Below are positions 1-6,073 of a DNA stretch of 8,603 nucleotides, one piece after another. The stretch is from Desulfitobacterium sp. GTDB taxonomy: Bacteria > Bacillota > Desulfitobacteriia > Desulfitobacteriales > Desulfitobacteriaceae. The notes under the pieces are model-generated. The model was not told where the DNA came from, did no database searches, and saw only the letters and a list, made by a program, of their open reading frames with translations. Every line of letters begins with the position of its first letter. Position 1 is the first letter of the stretch. The DNA is taken from NCBI GenBank assembly GCA_012799495.1, contig JAAZLD010000233.1:1-8603 (forward strand), written 5' to 3'. Made by a program: the position numbers and the translations under genes.

Positions 1-77
1 CGGTCCTAGATAGATGATCATCACCTTCATTATGAAGGGACAGAACCCGGCTTATAGATTGACTTCGCATCTACTTA
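1..77 (+). ncRNA. rnpB: RNase P RNA (class A), 3' end only
   Basis: This is the 3' part of the catalytic RNA of RNase P, which removes 5' leaders from pre-tRNAs. The stretch TAGATAGATGATCATC, followed by ACAGAACCCGGCTTA (about 40-54), matches the near-universal 3' block of bacterial class A RNase P RNA as I remember it from E. coli (TAGATGAATGAC...ACAGAACCCGGCTTAT). Most of the gene lies left of the window. The exact 3' end is not visible because its P1 pairing partner is missing, so 77 is approximate. A strong intrinsic terminator follows about 17 nt later, as expected for an rnpB unit. Confidence 0.9.
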
Positions 78-93
78 TCCTTAAGGGAATACT

Positions 94-143
94 AAAAAAG
101 AGGTATCCTGATGAGCAATCAGTCATCGGATAGCTCTTTTTTT
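94..143 (+). terminator. Intrinsic terminator of rnpB
   Basis: A long stem pairs AAAAAAGAG plus TATCCTGATGA (94-114) with TCATCGGATA plus CTCTTTTTT (123-142). There is one bulged T and an 8-nt loop, and the stem ends in a T run. The A-rich left arm pairs with the T tract, so it could also stop transcription coming from the right. It separates the RNase P RNA from the downstream membrane-protein gene. Confidence 0.85.
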
Positions 144-216
144 AAAGATAAACTTCCTTTGTTGTATTTATATAGACTATATAAACTAAGATTTTGTAAA
201 AGAGGCGGTTAAATAA

Positions 217-1194
217 ATGGCAAAAATGACAATTAACAGTTGGAAAAGAGGAGTTCAAAAAGGCTTAGAGACAACTTGGACTTTAGCAAAGATCGTTTTT
301 CCCATCAGCATTATAGTCACTATCCTTCAATATACACCCGTTATAGATATTGTTAGTAAGTTTATTGAGCCTATACTAGGCTATTTCGGCCTTCCCGGTG
401 AAGCAGCTTTAGTCTTGGTTCTGGGTAATCTTCTCCACCTTTATGCGGGAATTGGGGTTATGCTCACTATGGAGCTAACGGTAAAGGAAGTCTATATCCT
501 AGCGGTCATGTTAGGGATCTCCCATAGCTTGCCGATGGAAACGGCCATTTGCAAAAAGATTGGCGTTAGTTCTTTGCTGGTAATCCTTATTCGCTTAGGA
601 CTAAGCTTCCTCTTTGCCTTTGGAGTGAACCGTCTCTGGACCGGAGGGGAAGAAAAGGCTCAATACCTAATATCCCCAGCTCCCGAGCAAGAACTTAACA
701 CCGCAGGGGAAATTATCCTTAATGCCTTAGGAGTAGGAGTAAACTCCGTTATCCAAATCGCCTTTATCGTCATTTTAGTTATGATTTTCATTGAAGTTTT
801 GAAAGAAATCGATGTGCTCCCGGTTTTAGCGAAAATGCTTAGCCCCTTAACAAGACTTCTGGGCGTTAGTGAGAAAACCGGCATGACTTTATTAGCAGGG
901 TTGCTTTTCGGTATTTCCTATGGAGCAGGTGTAATAATTCAAGCTGCCAAAGAAGATGATTTATCCAAGCGAGATATTATCCTGGTCACTCTGTTCCTCA
1001 TTACCTGCCATGCGGTAATCGAAGATACACTGCTCTTTGCCTCAGCAGGAGTAAATATTTTTTACCTCCTCTTAACTAGAATCCTCCTAGCCTTAACCCT
1101 CACCATCGCCACAGCACGAGTATGGCTTTTAGTAGACAAAAGGTTAAATGCAAAAAACAGCTCCCTTGCTAAATCAACTGCCAAATCCGACTAA
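217..1194 (+). CDS. Nucleoside recognition (Gate) domain membrane protein
   Basis: This is a 325-aa polytopic membrane protein with two similar halves, each resembling the Gate/nucleoside-recognition domain (PF07670 type, related to FeoB-core and spore maturation proteins). The first half covers about residues 20-140 and contains GISHSLPMETA (100-110). The second covers about 165-305 and contains FGISYGAGVIIQAAK (231-245) and ITCHAVIEDTLLF (262-274). The paired ISHSLPMET and TCHAVIEDT blocks fit an internal duplication with conserved polar residues inside membrane segments. A Lys/Ser-rich tail ends the protein. The start is ATG 217, 8 nt after GAGGCGG (202-208). The substrate is unknown, and the domain name should not be read as proof of nucleoside transport. 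It is probably transcribed alone between the rnpB terminator and the convergent gene. Its TAA stop overlaps that gene's stop, and no clear promoter was found. Confidence 0.8.
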   Translation: MAKMTINSWKRGVQKGLETTWTLAKIVFPISIIVTILQYTPVIDIVSKFIEPILGYFGLPGEAALVLVLGNLLHLYAGIGVMLTMELTVKEVYILAVMLGISHSLPMETAICKKIGVSSLLVILIRLGLSFLFAFGVNRLWTGGEEKAQYLISPAPEQELNTAGEIILNALGVGVNSVIQIAFIVILVMIFIEVLKEIDVLPVLAKMLSPLTRLLGVSEKTGMTLLAGLLFGISYGAGVIIQAAKEDDLSKRDIILVTLFLITCHAVIEDTLLFASAGVNIFYLLLTRILLALTLTIATARVWLLVDKRLNAKNSSLAKSTAKSD

Positions 1195-1562
1195 TCTACC
1201 TCTATTTTCTCCACATCTATCGCATCATCAGAGACTACTACCAGCCCCGCATCACCTTTAAGCTTGGGATCGTTGACCACAGTATAGGGCTTATCATATT
1301 TACGAGCGATTTCAATGTATTTAACCCGATGGGAATATGGCAAGTCCCCATTTAAAAGCAACCGGACAGAACGGGCATCCTTAAGGGCCTCCTCGATTTC
1401 CGGATATACTTTTTTATCTTGTACTTGTTTTTTACGCAAAAGCCTTAATACCCTCTCGCGAAACTCCCCCAGATAACGAGCCCTTTCTTCAGGCTTTAAT
1501 TCTGGACGCCCGTGAATACCTATTTGCAAACGTTGTTCAACATCATTTGGATTTTTATTCAT
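1191..1562 (-). CDS. YueI family protein (DUF1694)
   Basis: This is a 123-aa soluble protein. It matches my memory of B. subtilis YueI in length and in ordered blocks: QIGIHGRPELKPEERARYLGEFRERV (about 13-38), the Leu/Asn-Gly segment VRLLLNGDLPYS (66-77) and KYDKPYTVVND (88-98). The acidic end VVVSDDAIDVEK (108-119) closes it. The biochemical function of the family is unknown. A longer reading frame opens at TTG 1571, but the ribosome site AGGAGG (about 1573-1578) lies against that codon. ATG 1562 has 10-nt spacing and is chosen. The gene converges on the upstream membrane-protein gene, with the two stops sharing bases 1191-1194. It looks monocistronic, and an extended -10 candidate lies at 1610-1618. 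Confidence 0.8.
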   Translation of the reverse strand: MNKNPNDVEQRLQIGIHGRPELKPEERARYLGEFRERVLRLLRKKQVQDKKVYPEIEEALKDARSVRLLLNGDLPYSHRVKYIEIARKYDKPYTVVNDPKLKGDAGLVVVSDDAIDVEKIEVD

Positions 1563-1609
1563 ATACAGCAATCCTCCTCTAAAAAAGTACCCTCTGCAAT
1601 CTTAGACCA

Positions 1610-1618
1610 AGTATACCA
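1610..1618 (-). promoter_or_regulatory. Extended -10 promoter candidate for the yueI-like gene
   Basis: Read on the minus strand, TGGTATACT has the TGn extension followed by a near-consensus -10 (TATACT). It would start transcription about 40 nt upstream of ATG 1562. No good -35 is visible at 17 nt, which is tolerable for an extended -10 promoter but leaves the call weak. Confidence 0.3.
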
Positions 1619-1701
1619 TTACCTTTTCAAGGGATAAAGTTTTTTAGTCAAGCAAGTTGCAACAGAAGATTGAATAAGATATCATAGTCTTAAAAATAGA
1701 T

Positions 1702-1734
1702 AGGGTTCACAAGGTGTTTATTAACACCTGCCCT
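1702..1734. other. Hairpin in the 1572-1835 intergenic stretch
   Basis: AGGTGTT (1712-1718) and AACACCT (1723-1729) form a perfect 7-bp stem with a 4-nt loop. AGGG (1702-1705) and CCCT (1731-1734) can extend it across an internal loop. There is no T run, so it is not a terminator. Further out, AAGCAAG (1650-1656) and CTTGCTT (1743-1749) form a second perfect inverted pair around it. This suggests a structured leader or small RNA, but I recognise no known family. It is the main thing I see in this 270-nt gap between the divergent yueI-like and 62-aa genes. Confidence 0.3.
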
Positions 1735-1835
1735 TAGTTAGTCTTGCTTAAAAGACCAAAATTTACAACTGAATAGTACTCCTGAATCCCTGAAAATTAC
1801 CAAGGAAGAAATTAGGTATAAAGGGGCGTGTGCAT

Positions 1836-2024
1836 ATGAAATTTAAGGACTATGGACGTAGCGCGCGTATTGAACTAGCGAGAATTGCTAAAGAGTTGGG
1901 GATGAAGTATATTGGCTATAATCCATCTGCCCAACAAGTCTCCCTGGAGTACAAAGGCAAAGGAGTTACTTATCATGTAGATGAACTGGTAGCAGCTTAC
2001 CAGGAATCTACCCGGGTAAATTAG
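1836..2024 (+). CDS. Small protein of unknown function (62 aa)
   Basis: This short frame starts at ATG 1836, 9 nt after AAGGGG (1821-1826). An in-frame GTG at 1830 is too close to that site. The protein is charged and soluble, with no signal peptide or membrane segment. The N-terminal part (about 5-24, YGRSARIELARIAKELGMKY) looks like an amphipathic helix. A middle part, QVSLEYKGKGVTYHVDEL (35-52), looks like two beta strands, and a short helix ends it. I recognise no family. A good ribosome site and a normal protein-like composition support a real gene. A downstream transcript of about 150 nt contains repeats and a palindrome and ends in a strong terminator at 2147-2178. Confidence 0.6.
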   Translation: MKFKDYGRSARIELARIAKELGMKYIGYNPSAQQVSLEYKGKGVTYHVDELVAAYQESTRVN

Positions 2025-2048
2025 CACTTAACTCCTGAAAAACAAAGG

Positions 2049-2096
2049 GTACCGAGAACTGAAGGATATCGGAACTTGGAAGTACGAGAACTACTA
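2049..2096. repeat. Three imperfect 16-nt repeats with a GAACT core
   Basis: GAACT occurs at 2056, 2072 and 2088, exactly 16 nt apart. The outer copies share GTAC(C)GAGAACT, while the middle one, ATATCGGAACT, is diverged. They lie between the stop of the 62-aa gene and its terminator, directly before a 16-bp palindrome. Their role is unknown: they could be binding sites, a structured 3' UTR, or chance. Confidence 0.4.
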
Positions 2097-2112
2097 TAGT
2101 ATTATAATACTA
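2097..2112. repeat. Perfect 16-bp palindrome
   Basis: TAGTATTATAATACTA is its own reverse complement over all 16 bases. It directly follows the three 16-nt repeats and lies 35 nt before the terminator of the 62-aa gene. It has no loop and no T run, so it looks more like a binding site for a dimeric protein than a terminator. The TATAAT inside it could also act as a -10 box, but no matching -35 was found. Confidence 0.5.
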
Positions 2113-2146
2113 GGCGTAAGGCTAAGTATTGTAGAGTCATAAGAAT

Positions 2147-2178
2147 AAGGGGCAAAGCAAGTACTGCTGCCCCTTTTT
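2147..2178 (+). terminator. Intrinsic terminator downstream of the 62-aa gene
   Basis: AAGGGGCA (2147-2154) pairs with TGCCCCTT (2168-2175) around a 13-nt loop and is followed by more T residues. The GC-rich stem and T run are typical of a rho-independent terminator reading rightward. It gives the 62-aa gene a 3' UTR of about 120 nt. Confidence 0.8.
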
Positions 2179-2240
2179 GTTATGGAATAATCCTTTTATT
2201 TTTGAAATCATTTTGCAAGGAAATCCAACACCAAAAACGA

Positions 2241-2289
2241 AAATAAAAAAGCGCTCACGTATCTCAACTTCTATACATCACCCATGAGC
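2241..2289 (-). terminator. Probable terminator of the 99-aa minus-strand gene
   Basis: On the minus strand GCTCATG (2289-2283) pairs with CGTGAGC (2259-2253) with one G-U pair. An inner GTAT/ATAC pairing is also possible. The stem is followed by GC and a run of six T (2250-2245). Its left arm overlaps the last codons of the 99-aa gene. Confidence 0.5.
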
Positions 2290-2577
2290 AAGCATGGGCT
2301 GCTGCATCAAATAAGCTGATTTACGATTGCGCCTTTTTGGAACATTTACTGGAAGAACTTTCACATCATATGTTATGGAAAATGTAACAGGGAGTTTTTG
2401 ATAGGAATCTCCAGCATCAAGAGCACGCTCAGCCTCATGGGCAAGATATTCCTGCCAATGGGCATAGAATTCTTCTTTGTTTACTGGATAAACCTTTCCT
2501 CCAGTTAATTGAAAATAGTACTTCTCATTTTTGGGGTCGTGGATATAACAGATGATAAGATTGTCGTGGAAGTACAA
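2278..2577 (-). CDS. Hypothetical protein, 99 aa, TTG start
   Basis: This is a small soluble protein that I do not recognise. The only plausible start is TTG 2577, which follows GGAAGGTGGG with about 6-nt spacing. No ATG occurs until near the C-terminus. The sequence is rich in aromatic residues (YFHDNLIICYIHDP, 2-15; EEFYAHWQEYLAHEAERALD, 35-54) and ends with a basic stretch KRRNRKSAYL (81-90). A possible zinc or metal role for its several His residues cannot be judged. It stands alone, with a probable terminator at its end. Upstream, at 2620-2646, is a weak sigma-D-like promoter, which together with the neighbouring cheR raises a motility link. This is inference only. Confidence 0.6.
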   Translation of the reverse strand: MYFHDNLIICYIHDPKNEKYYFQLTGGKVYPVNKEEFYAHWQEYLAHEAERALDAGDSYQKLPVTFSITYDVKVLPVNVPKRRNRKSAYLMQQPMLAHG

Positions 2578-2619
2578 TATAATCCCACCTTCCTCTTAAT
2601 TTTTGTTAGTCTTAGAGCA

Positions 2620-2646
2620 ATATCTATGCATCCACCCTTAGATTTA
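2620..2646 (-). promoter_or_regulatory. Weak sigma-D (FliA-type) promoter candidate for the 99-aa gene
   Basis: On the minus strand TAAA (2646-2643) is followed after 15 nt by ATAGATAT (2627-2620). The Firmicute sigma-D consensus is TAAA, 14-16 nt, GCCGATAT. The -35 and the GATAT core match, while the GCC part does not. It lies about 43 nt upstream of the TTG start. Confidence 0.3.
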
Positions 2647-2695
2647 GTTTAGCAAATAATCAGAATTTTGGAAAGTGAAAAACGAGACAATTCTC

Positions 2696-2733
2696 AAATA
2701 AACAGCCAGCCTAAGTATCCCTAGGGCTGGCTG
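2696..2733 (-). terminator. Terminator downstream of cheR
   Basis: A perfect 9-bp stem joins CAGCCAGCC (2703-2711) and GGCTGGCTG (2725-2733). On the minus strand it is followed by TTTATTT (2702-2696). It lies about 105 nt past the cheR stop and probably ends the yaaR-cheR transcript. The T tract is interrupted, so strength is uncertain. The rest of 2578-2839 is AT-rich with nothing else I can name. Confidence 0.65.
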
Positions 2734-2839
2734 TACCTTATGTACTATTTAACATCCATCTTTCGTACTATATAATATTTATCCTTTGTATCCTATAATA
2801 TCTAATATCAGCGTATCTACAAATTATTCCGCCCTCTAA

Positions 2840-3625
2840 TTAACCCTGCTTCTGATAAAAGAAAGATGAGACCAACTTAAATCCTAAATGATTCATCCCA
2901 AAGAGATGTTCTGTACTCCCAGTAAAGAGAATCCCACCAGGATTTAAAGAATCAGCAAATTTACGATAAAGCATATCTTTAGCCTCTTCGGTAAAATAAA
3001 TCACCACATTCCGGCATGCTAATAAATCAAAGCCAGAGTCAAACCGATCTGTCAGCAGGTTTTGACGGCGGAAAGTTACATATTTCTTGACCTCACTCTT
3101 TATTTCATAGCCCCCCTCAGTAGGGGAAAAATACTTCTTAATCAGCTCCGGAGGAGTACTAGCAAAATCCGACTCCCGATAAACCCCTTTTTTCCCTTGC
3201 TCCAACACCTTAACATCAATATCTGTAGCCAAAACACTAAAATTGACCCTTGGGAAATATTCCAGCATGGTAATAGCCAGGGAATAAGCCTCTTGTCCAC
3301 TGGAGCATCCGGCACTCCAAATCTTCAGATTGGATTTCTTAGCTATAAGTTTTGGGATGATCACATCTTTTAAAGTATTCCACTGCTTAGTATCCCGGAA
3401 AAACTGAGTCACATTGATGGTTAAATGCTTAAAAAACTTATCATAAAGCTCTCGATCTTGATCCAGTGCTTTTAGAAATTCGGGAAAGGTTCTATGACCA
3501 TTGGAGTTCATAAAACTGCGGATTCGCCGTTCCATTTGATTTTGTTTGTAGAAATTTAGATCCAGGCCACTCTTCGGATAGAAGGCCTTTACAAACCACT
3601 CATATGTATTATTACTTGAGCTCAA
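2840..3625 (-). CDS. cheR: Chemotaxis protein methyltransferase CheR
   Basis: CheR uses S-adenosylmethionine to methylate glutamates on chemoreceptors, setting adaptation with the esterase CheB. At 261 aa the length is normal. An N-terminal helical domain (about 8-80) has the receptor-contact block LTINVTQFFRD (68-78). The SAM-binding domain follows, with WSAGCSSGQEAYSLA (103-117), ATDID (133-137) and the CRNVVIYF motif (204-211). The frame opens at GTG 3634, but that codon overlaps the only ribosome site, AGAGG (3638-3634). TTG 3625 has 8-nt spacing and is chosen, trimming three residues. It lies 83 nt downstream of the yaaR-like gene on the same strand, probably in one operon. No cheB or receptor gene is in the window. 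Confidence 0.95.
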   Translation of the reverse strand: MSSSNNTYEWFVKAFYPKSGLDLNFYKQNQMERRIRSFMNSNGHRTFPEFLKALDQDRELYDKFFKHLTINVTQFFRDTKQWNTLKDVIIPKLIAKKSNLKIWSAGCSSGQEAYSLAITMLEYFPRVNFSVLATDIDVKVLEQGKKGVYRESDFASTPPELIKKYFSPTEGGYEIKSEVKKYVTFRRQNLLTDRFDSGFDLLACRNVVIYFTEEAKDMLYRKFADSLNPGGILFTGSTEHLFGMNHLGFKLVSSFFYQKQG

Positions 3626-3648
3626 AAAAAGCACCTCTTTTCATTTTG

Positions 3649-3686
3649 CCATTAATACTTTATGATAAAAGAAAATACTTTAATGG
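3649..3686. repeat. Inverted plus direct repeats upstream of cheR
   Basis: CCATTAA (3649-3655) and TTAATGG (3680-3686) form a perfect 7-bp inverted repeat. Inside it the 9-mer AATACTTTA occurs twice (3654-3662 and 3674-3682), 20 bp apart or roughly two DNA turns. The element fills much of the yaaR-cheR gap, ending about 24 nt before the cheR start. It may be a regulator site or an RNA structure, and the AT-rich composition makes chance possible. Confidence 0.35.
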
Positions 3687-3708
3687 ATAAAAATAATCAA
3701 TTAAGAAA

Positions 3709-4146
3709 TTATCCAAAGAGATCGATTATCAATCCCCGGATCTCATCGATTTGGTTTAATATTGCTAAAGGCTCCTTTTGCTTTTCTAAGACGGTCTTAC
3801 CAAGATTCTCCAAAGCCTCATCAATCTCCTTCACCCGGGACAAAACTTTTGGTCGCCCTTGGAAATCCCAGAAAGCCTCCTCAGAAAAACGCCGGCTTTG
3901 GCCAAAAGTAGAACGCAAGAAGGATTTAACCATATCTTTAAAGTCCGCTAGATCTCTAAGAGAAAAGCTTTCAGCTAACTGCTGCCCCTTTTTCTCCAAA
4001 CGAGCTAAAAAATCCTGCAATTCCTGACTTTGCAAACGTTTTGTTTGCTCCAGGACTTGATTAAAATCCACCCCACCTCGTTGAGGGGTAGAATTAGAGC
4101 GGGCTAGAGATTCAGTTTGTTGAGTTCCATTAATCCGAATGGACAT
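3709..4146 (-). CDS. YaaR family protein (DUF327)
   Basis: This is a 145-aa soluble, mainly helical protein of the YaaR/DUF327 family. Evidence is its length and layout: a short polar N-terminus, then VDFNQVLEQTKRLQSQELQ (26-44), a helical middle with DFKDMVKSFLRSTFG (68-82), and the end ILNQIDEIRGLIIDLFG (129-145). The molecular function of the family is unknown. The frame runs further upstream, but ATG 4146 follows AGGGGAG (4153-4159) at 6 nt and is the natural start. It is the first gene of a probable operon with cheR and is divergent from the peptidase gene, whose start is only 44 nt away. I saw no convincing promoter in that narrow gap, so promoters may lie inside the opposing coding regions. 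Confidence 0.8.
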   Translation of the reverse strand: MSIRINGTQQTESLARSNSTPQRGGVDFNQVLEQTKRLQSQELQDFLARLEKKGQQLAESFSLRDLADFKDMVKSFLRSTFGQSRRFSEEAFWDFQGRPKVLSRVKEIDEALENLGKTVLEKQKEPLAILNQIDEIRGLIIDLFG

Positions 4147-4190
4147 ACATATCTCCCCTTTAAGTGTCGATGAAAGGAATTTAAGTAAGT

Positions 4191-5231
4191 ATGAAGTCAA
4201 GACGTGTATTTTTAAAAATGCTTTTTGGTTTAGGAGCTGTCATTCTACCTTGGACTGGTCTACCAGGAAAAATCCGCTTAGCCACAGCCCCCATGATGAA
4301 ACAACCAAAAACCAAACTCTTTCTCGTACCAGCTGAGGCTCAAACTCTAGAAGAATACTTCCAATCAGAAAGTCTTAACCGGACAGCCTGGGATGATATC
4401 CAGACCTTAGCCTCTCCTGATATGGAAGGTAGAAGAGCAGGGACTAGAGGAGAGGGTCTTGCCTCCCAATATATCTCTCGGGAATTGAGCTTACTTGGTT
4501 TAGAGCCTATGGGAGAGATGGGGAAAAGCTATACCCAAGCCTTTACCATACCGGAAGTGCGGGAAGTCTTTTCTGGAAGTCGTCTAACCTTCTCTGTAGG
4601 AGATCCCAATCGTCTAAGAGCTCCCAGCCTCAATGTCCTAGGAGGAATCAGTGGAGAATCAGAGGAAACTATCCTTATCTCAGCACATTATGACCATCTA
4701 GGGATTTTCCAAGGGCACCTCTACCCTGGAGCCAGTGATAATGCCTCGGGGGTAGGCTCTGTCCTTGATGTAATCAGACGTCTTGTGGAGGAGAAATCTA
4801 CACCTGAAAAGTCCCTCCTTTTCGCCTTCTGGAGTGGTGAAGAAATGGGCTTTCTAGGCTCTAGAGCCTTTGTATCTAATCCTACCGTACCTTTAGAAAA
4901 TATTAAAGCTGTAATCAATGTGGATACAGTAGGAACAGGGCCAGTAGGTGATTTTGGCCTATGGGCAGATAGCAATAATGATCTAGCTATGACCACCATC
5001 CAAGAAGCCGCCTCAGAAGCAGGTACCCATGCTGCCCTTGTAAATTCCAATGGCCATAGTAGCGACCATATTACCTTTGCCAGACTAGGAATTCCTGCTG
5101 TTACCATTTTAGCACGAGAATGGTTAAAAAATAACCACTCTCCTCAAGATACTATAAGAAATATTGTGGTAGAGCAGGTTCAATTAGCCTCGGAGATTGT
5201 TTACCGAGCTATTAAAAAATTAGCATTTTAA
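4191..5231 (+). CDS. Exported M28 family zinc metallopeptidase with Tat signal
   Basis: This is a 346-aa predicted aminopeptidase-type peptidase. The N-terminus SRRVFLK (3-9), followed by a hydrophobic stretch to about residue 26, fits the twin-arginine (Tat) consensus S-R-R-x-F-L-K, so folded export is likely. A cleavage site near AEA (48-50) is possible, and there is no lipobox. The M28 two-zinc ligand set is present in order: H166 in SAHYDHLG, D183 in ASDNASG, catalytic E217 and ligand E218 in SGEEMG, D245 in NVDTVG, and H316 in NNHSPQD. The family block HSSDHITFARLGIPAV (289-304) is also seen. The catalytic core is therefore complete. The start is ATG 4191 with AAAGGA 12 nt upstream. It overlaps the motB stop by 4 bp and is divergent from the yaaR-like gene. 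No motility role is known for the family. Confidence 0.92.
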   Translation: MKSRRVFLKMLFGLGAVILPWTGLPGKIRLATAPMMKQPKTKLFLVPAEAQTLEEYFQSESLNRTAWDDIQTLASPDMEGRRAGTRGEGLASQYISRELSLLGLEPMGEMGKSYTQAFTIPEVREVFSGSRLTFSVGDPNRLRAPSLNVLGGISGESEETILISAHYDHLGIFQGHLYPGASDNASGVGSVLDVIRRLVEEKSTPEKSLLFAFWSGEEMGFLGSRAFVSNPTVPLENIKAVINVDTVGTGPVGDFGLWADSNNDLAMTTIQEAASEAGTHAALVNSNGHSSDHITFARLGIPAVTILAREWLKNNHSPQDTIRNIVVEQVQLASEIVYRAIKKLAF

Positions 5232-6061
5232 AAATCCCTGCCTGGGGCTTGCCCAGGCTCTGCTACATCATATCTAGACCGTAAGACCACTAAGTCTACT
5301 CTCCGGTTCCGAGTTCGTCCAGCTTCTGTAGCATTAGAAGCTACAGGACGATACTCACCATACCCCGCGGCAGAAAGCTGTTCCGGGGGTATTTTTGTTT
5401 TCATTATATGGAGAACATTAGTCGCCCTTAAAACAGAAAGCTCCCAGTTGCTAGGAAAACGGGCAGTATTGATAGGGAGATTATCAGTATGACCTTCGAT
5501 CTTAATGAGATTAGGTGCAGAAGCTAGGACATCAGAGATTTTATCGAGAATCTCTTTAGCCTGTGGTGTAATTTCCGCAGAACCACTAGGGAAAAGCAAG
5601 GTATCCTGAATACTAATCACCAATCCACGCTCTTCCACAGAGGAAACTAACTGAGTTTGAATCCTATTATCTTCAGCGAACTTGTCCAGCTTTTGCTTGA
5701 TCCCTTCAATAGTGATTTCTTCTAAATCTTCCCCTCCACCTGTTCCTTCACCTGCACCTTCTCCACCAACCCCTTCTTCGTCTATTTCATCTCCCGAAGG
5801 GGTAGGGGTGTTATCAGGGTAAGTTTCTATAATGCTAGGGCCAGAGGGATGCTCCCCGATATCGATTTGGGCAGAGCCTCCTCCCCCTAGGGCAATACTA
5901 AATGACTCTGCCAAAGCTTGGAACTTCTCGGCATCTACACGACTCATAGAATACATAACTACAAAAAATATCATCAATAAAGTAATCAAATCCGCATAAG
6001 TAAGAAGCCAACGTTCTGAATTATCTTTTTCTCTCTCTGTGTTGTTACGTCTCCGTGCCAT
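5228..6061 (-). CDS. motB: Flagellar motor stator protein MotB
   Basis: MotB anchors the stator to peptidoglycan and forms the ion channel with MotA. The 277-aa protein has a basic cytoplasmic N-terminus, one membrane helix (about 18-38) carrying the essential ion-binding Asp, D24 in TYADLITLL, then a plug-type segment after it. The OmpA-like peptidoglycan-binding domain (about 140-262) shows LFPSGSAEI (156-164), EGHTDNLPI (189-197) and GRTRNRRVDLVV (248-259). Between plug and OmpA domain is an unusual acidic, Gly-rich linker (about 88-115). ATG 6061 follows AAGGTGGTG, 12 nt after the motA stop, so translation of the pair is probably coupled. The ion cannot be assigned firmly from sequence. 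The stop overlaps the convergent peptidase stop at 5228-5231. Confidence 0.95.
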   Translation of the reverse strand: MARRRNNTEREKDNSERWLLTYADLITLLMIFFVVMYSMSRVDAEKFQALAESFSIALGGGGSAQIDIGEHPSGPSIIETYPDNTPTPSGDEIDEEGVGGEGAGEGTGGGEDLEEITIEGIKQKLDKFAEDNRIQTQLVSSVEERGLVISIQDTLLFPSGSAEITPQAKEILDKISDVLASAPNLIKIEGHTDNLPINTARFPSNWELSVLRATNVLHIMKTKIPPEQLSAAGYGEYRPVASNATEAGRTRNRRVDLVVLRSRYDVAEPGQAPGRDF

Positions 6062-6073
6062 TTGTTCACCACC

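Noticed and set aside
660..884. 74-aa minus-strand frame inside the Gate-protein gene
   Set aside because: It lies wholly antisense to a conserved membrane protein and has no start signal.
2041..2178. T-box or other riboswitch in the tail of the 62-aa gene
   Set aside because: I looked for the T-box GGGTGGNACCGCG block and for known riboswitch cores and found none. Only a terminator and repeats are present.
3062..3373. 103-aa plus-strand frame inside cheR
   Set aside because: It is antisense to the SAM-binding region of cheR; it is a shadow.
3662..4027. 121-aa plus-strand frame
   Set aside because: It is antisense to the yaaR-like gene, has no ribosome site, and shows an unnatural Lys/Ser-rich composition.
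4721..5107. 128-aa minus-strand frame in the peptidase gene
   Set aside because: It is antisense to conserved M28 active-site codons and has no ribosome site.
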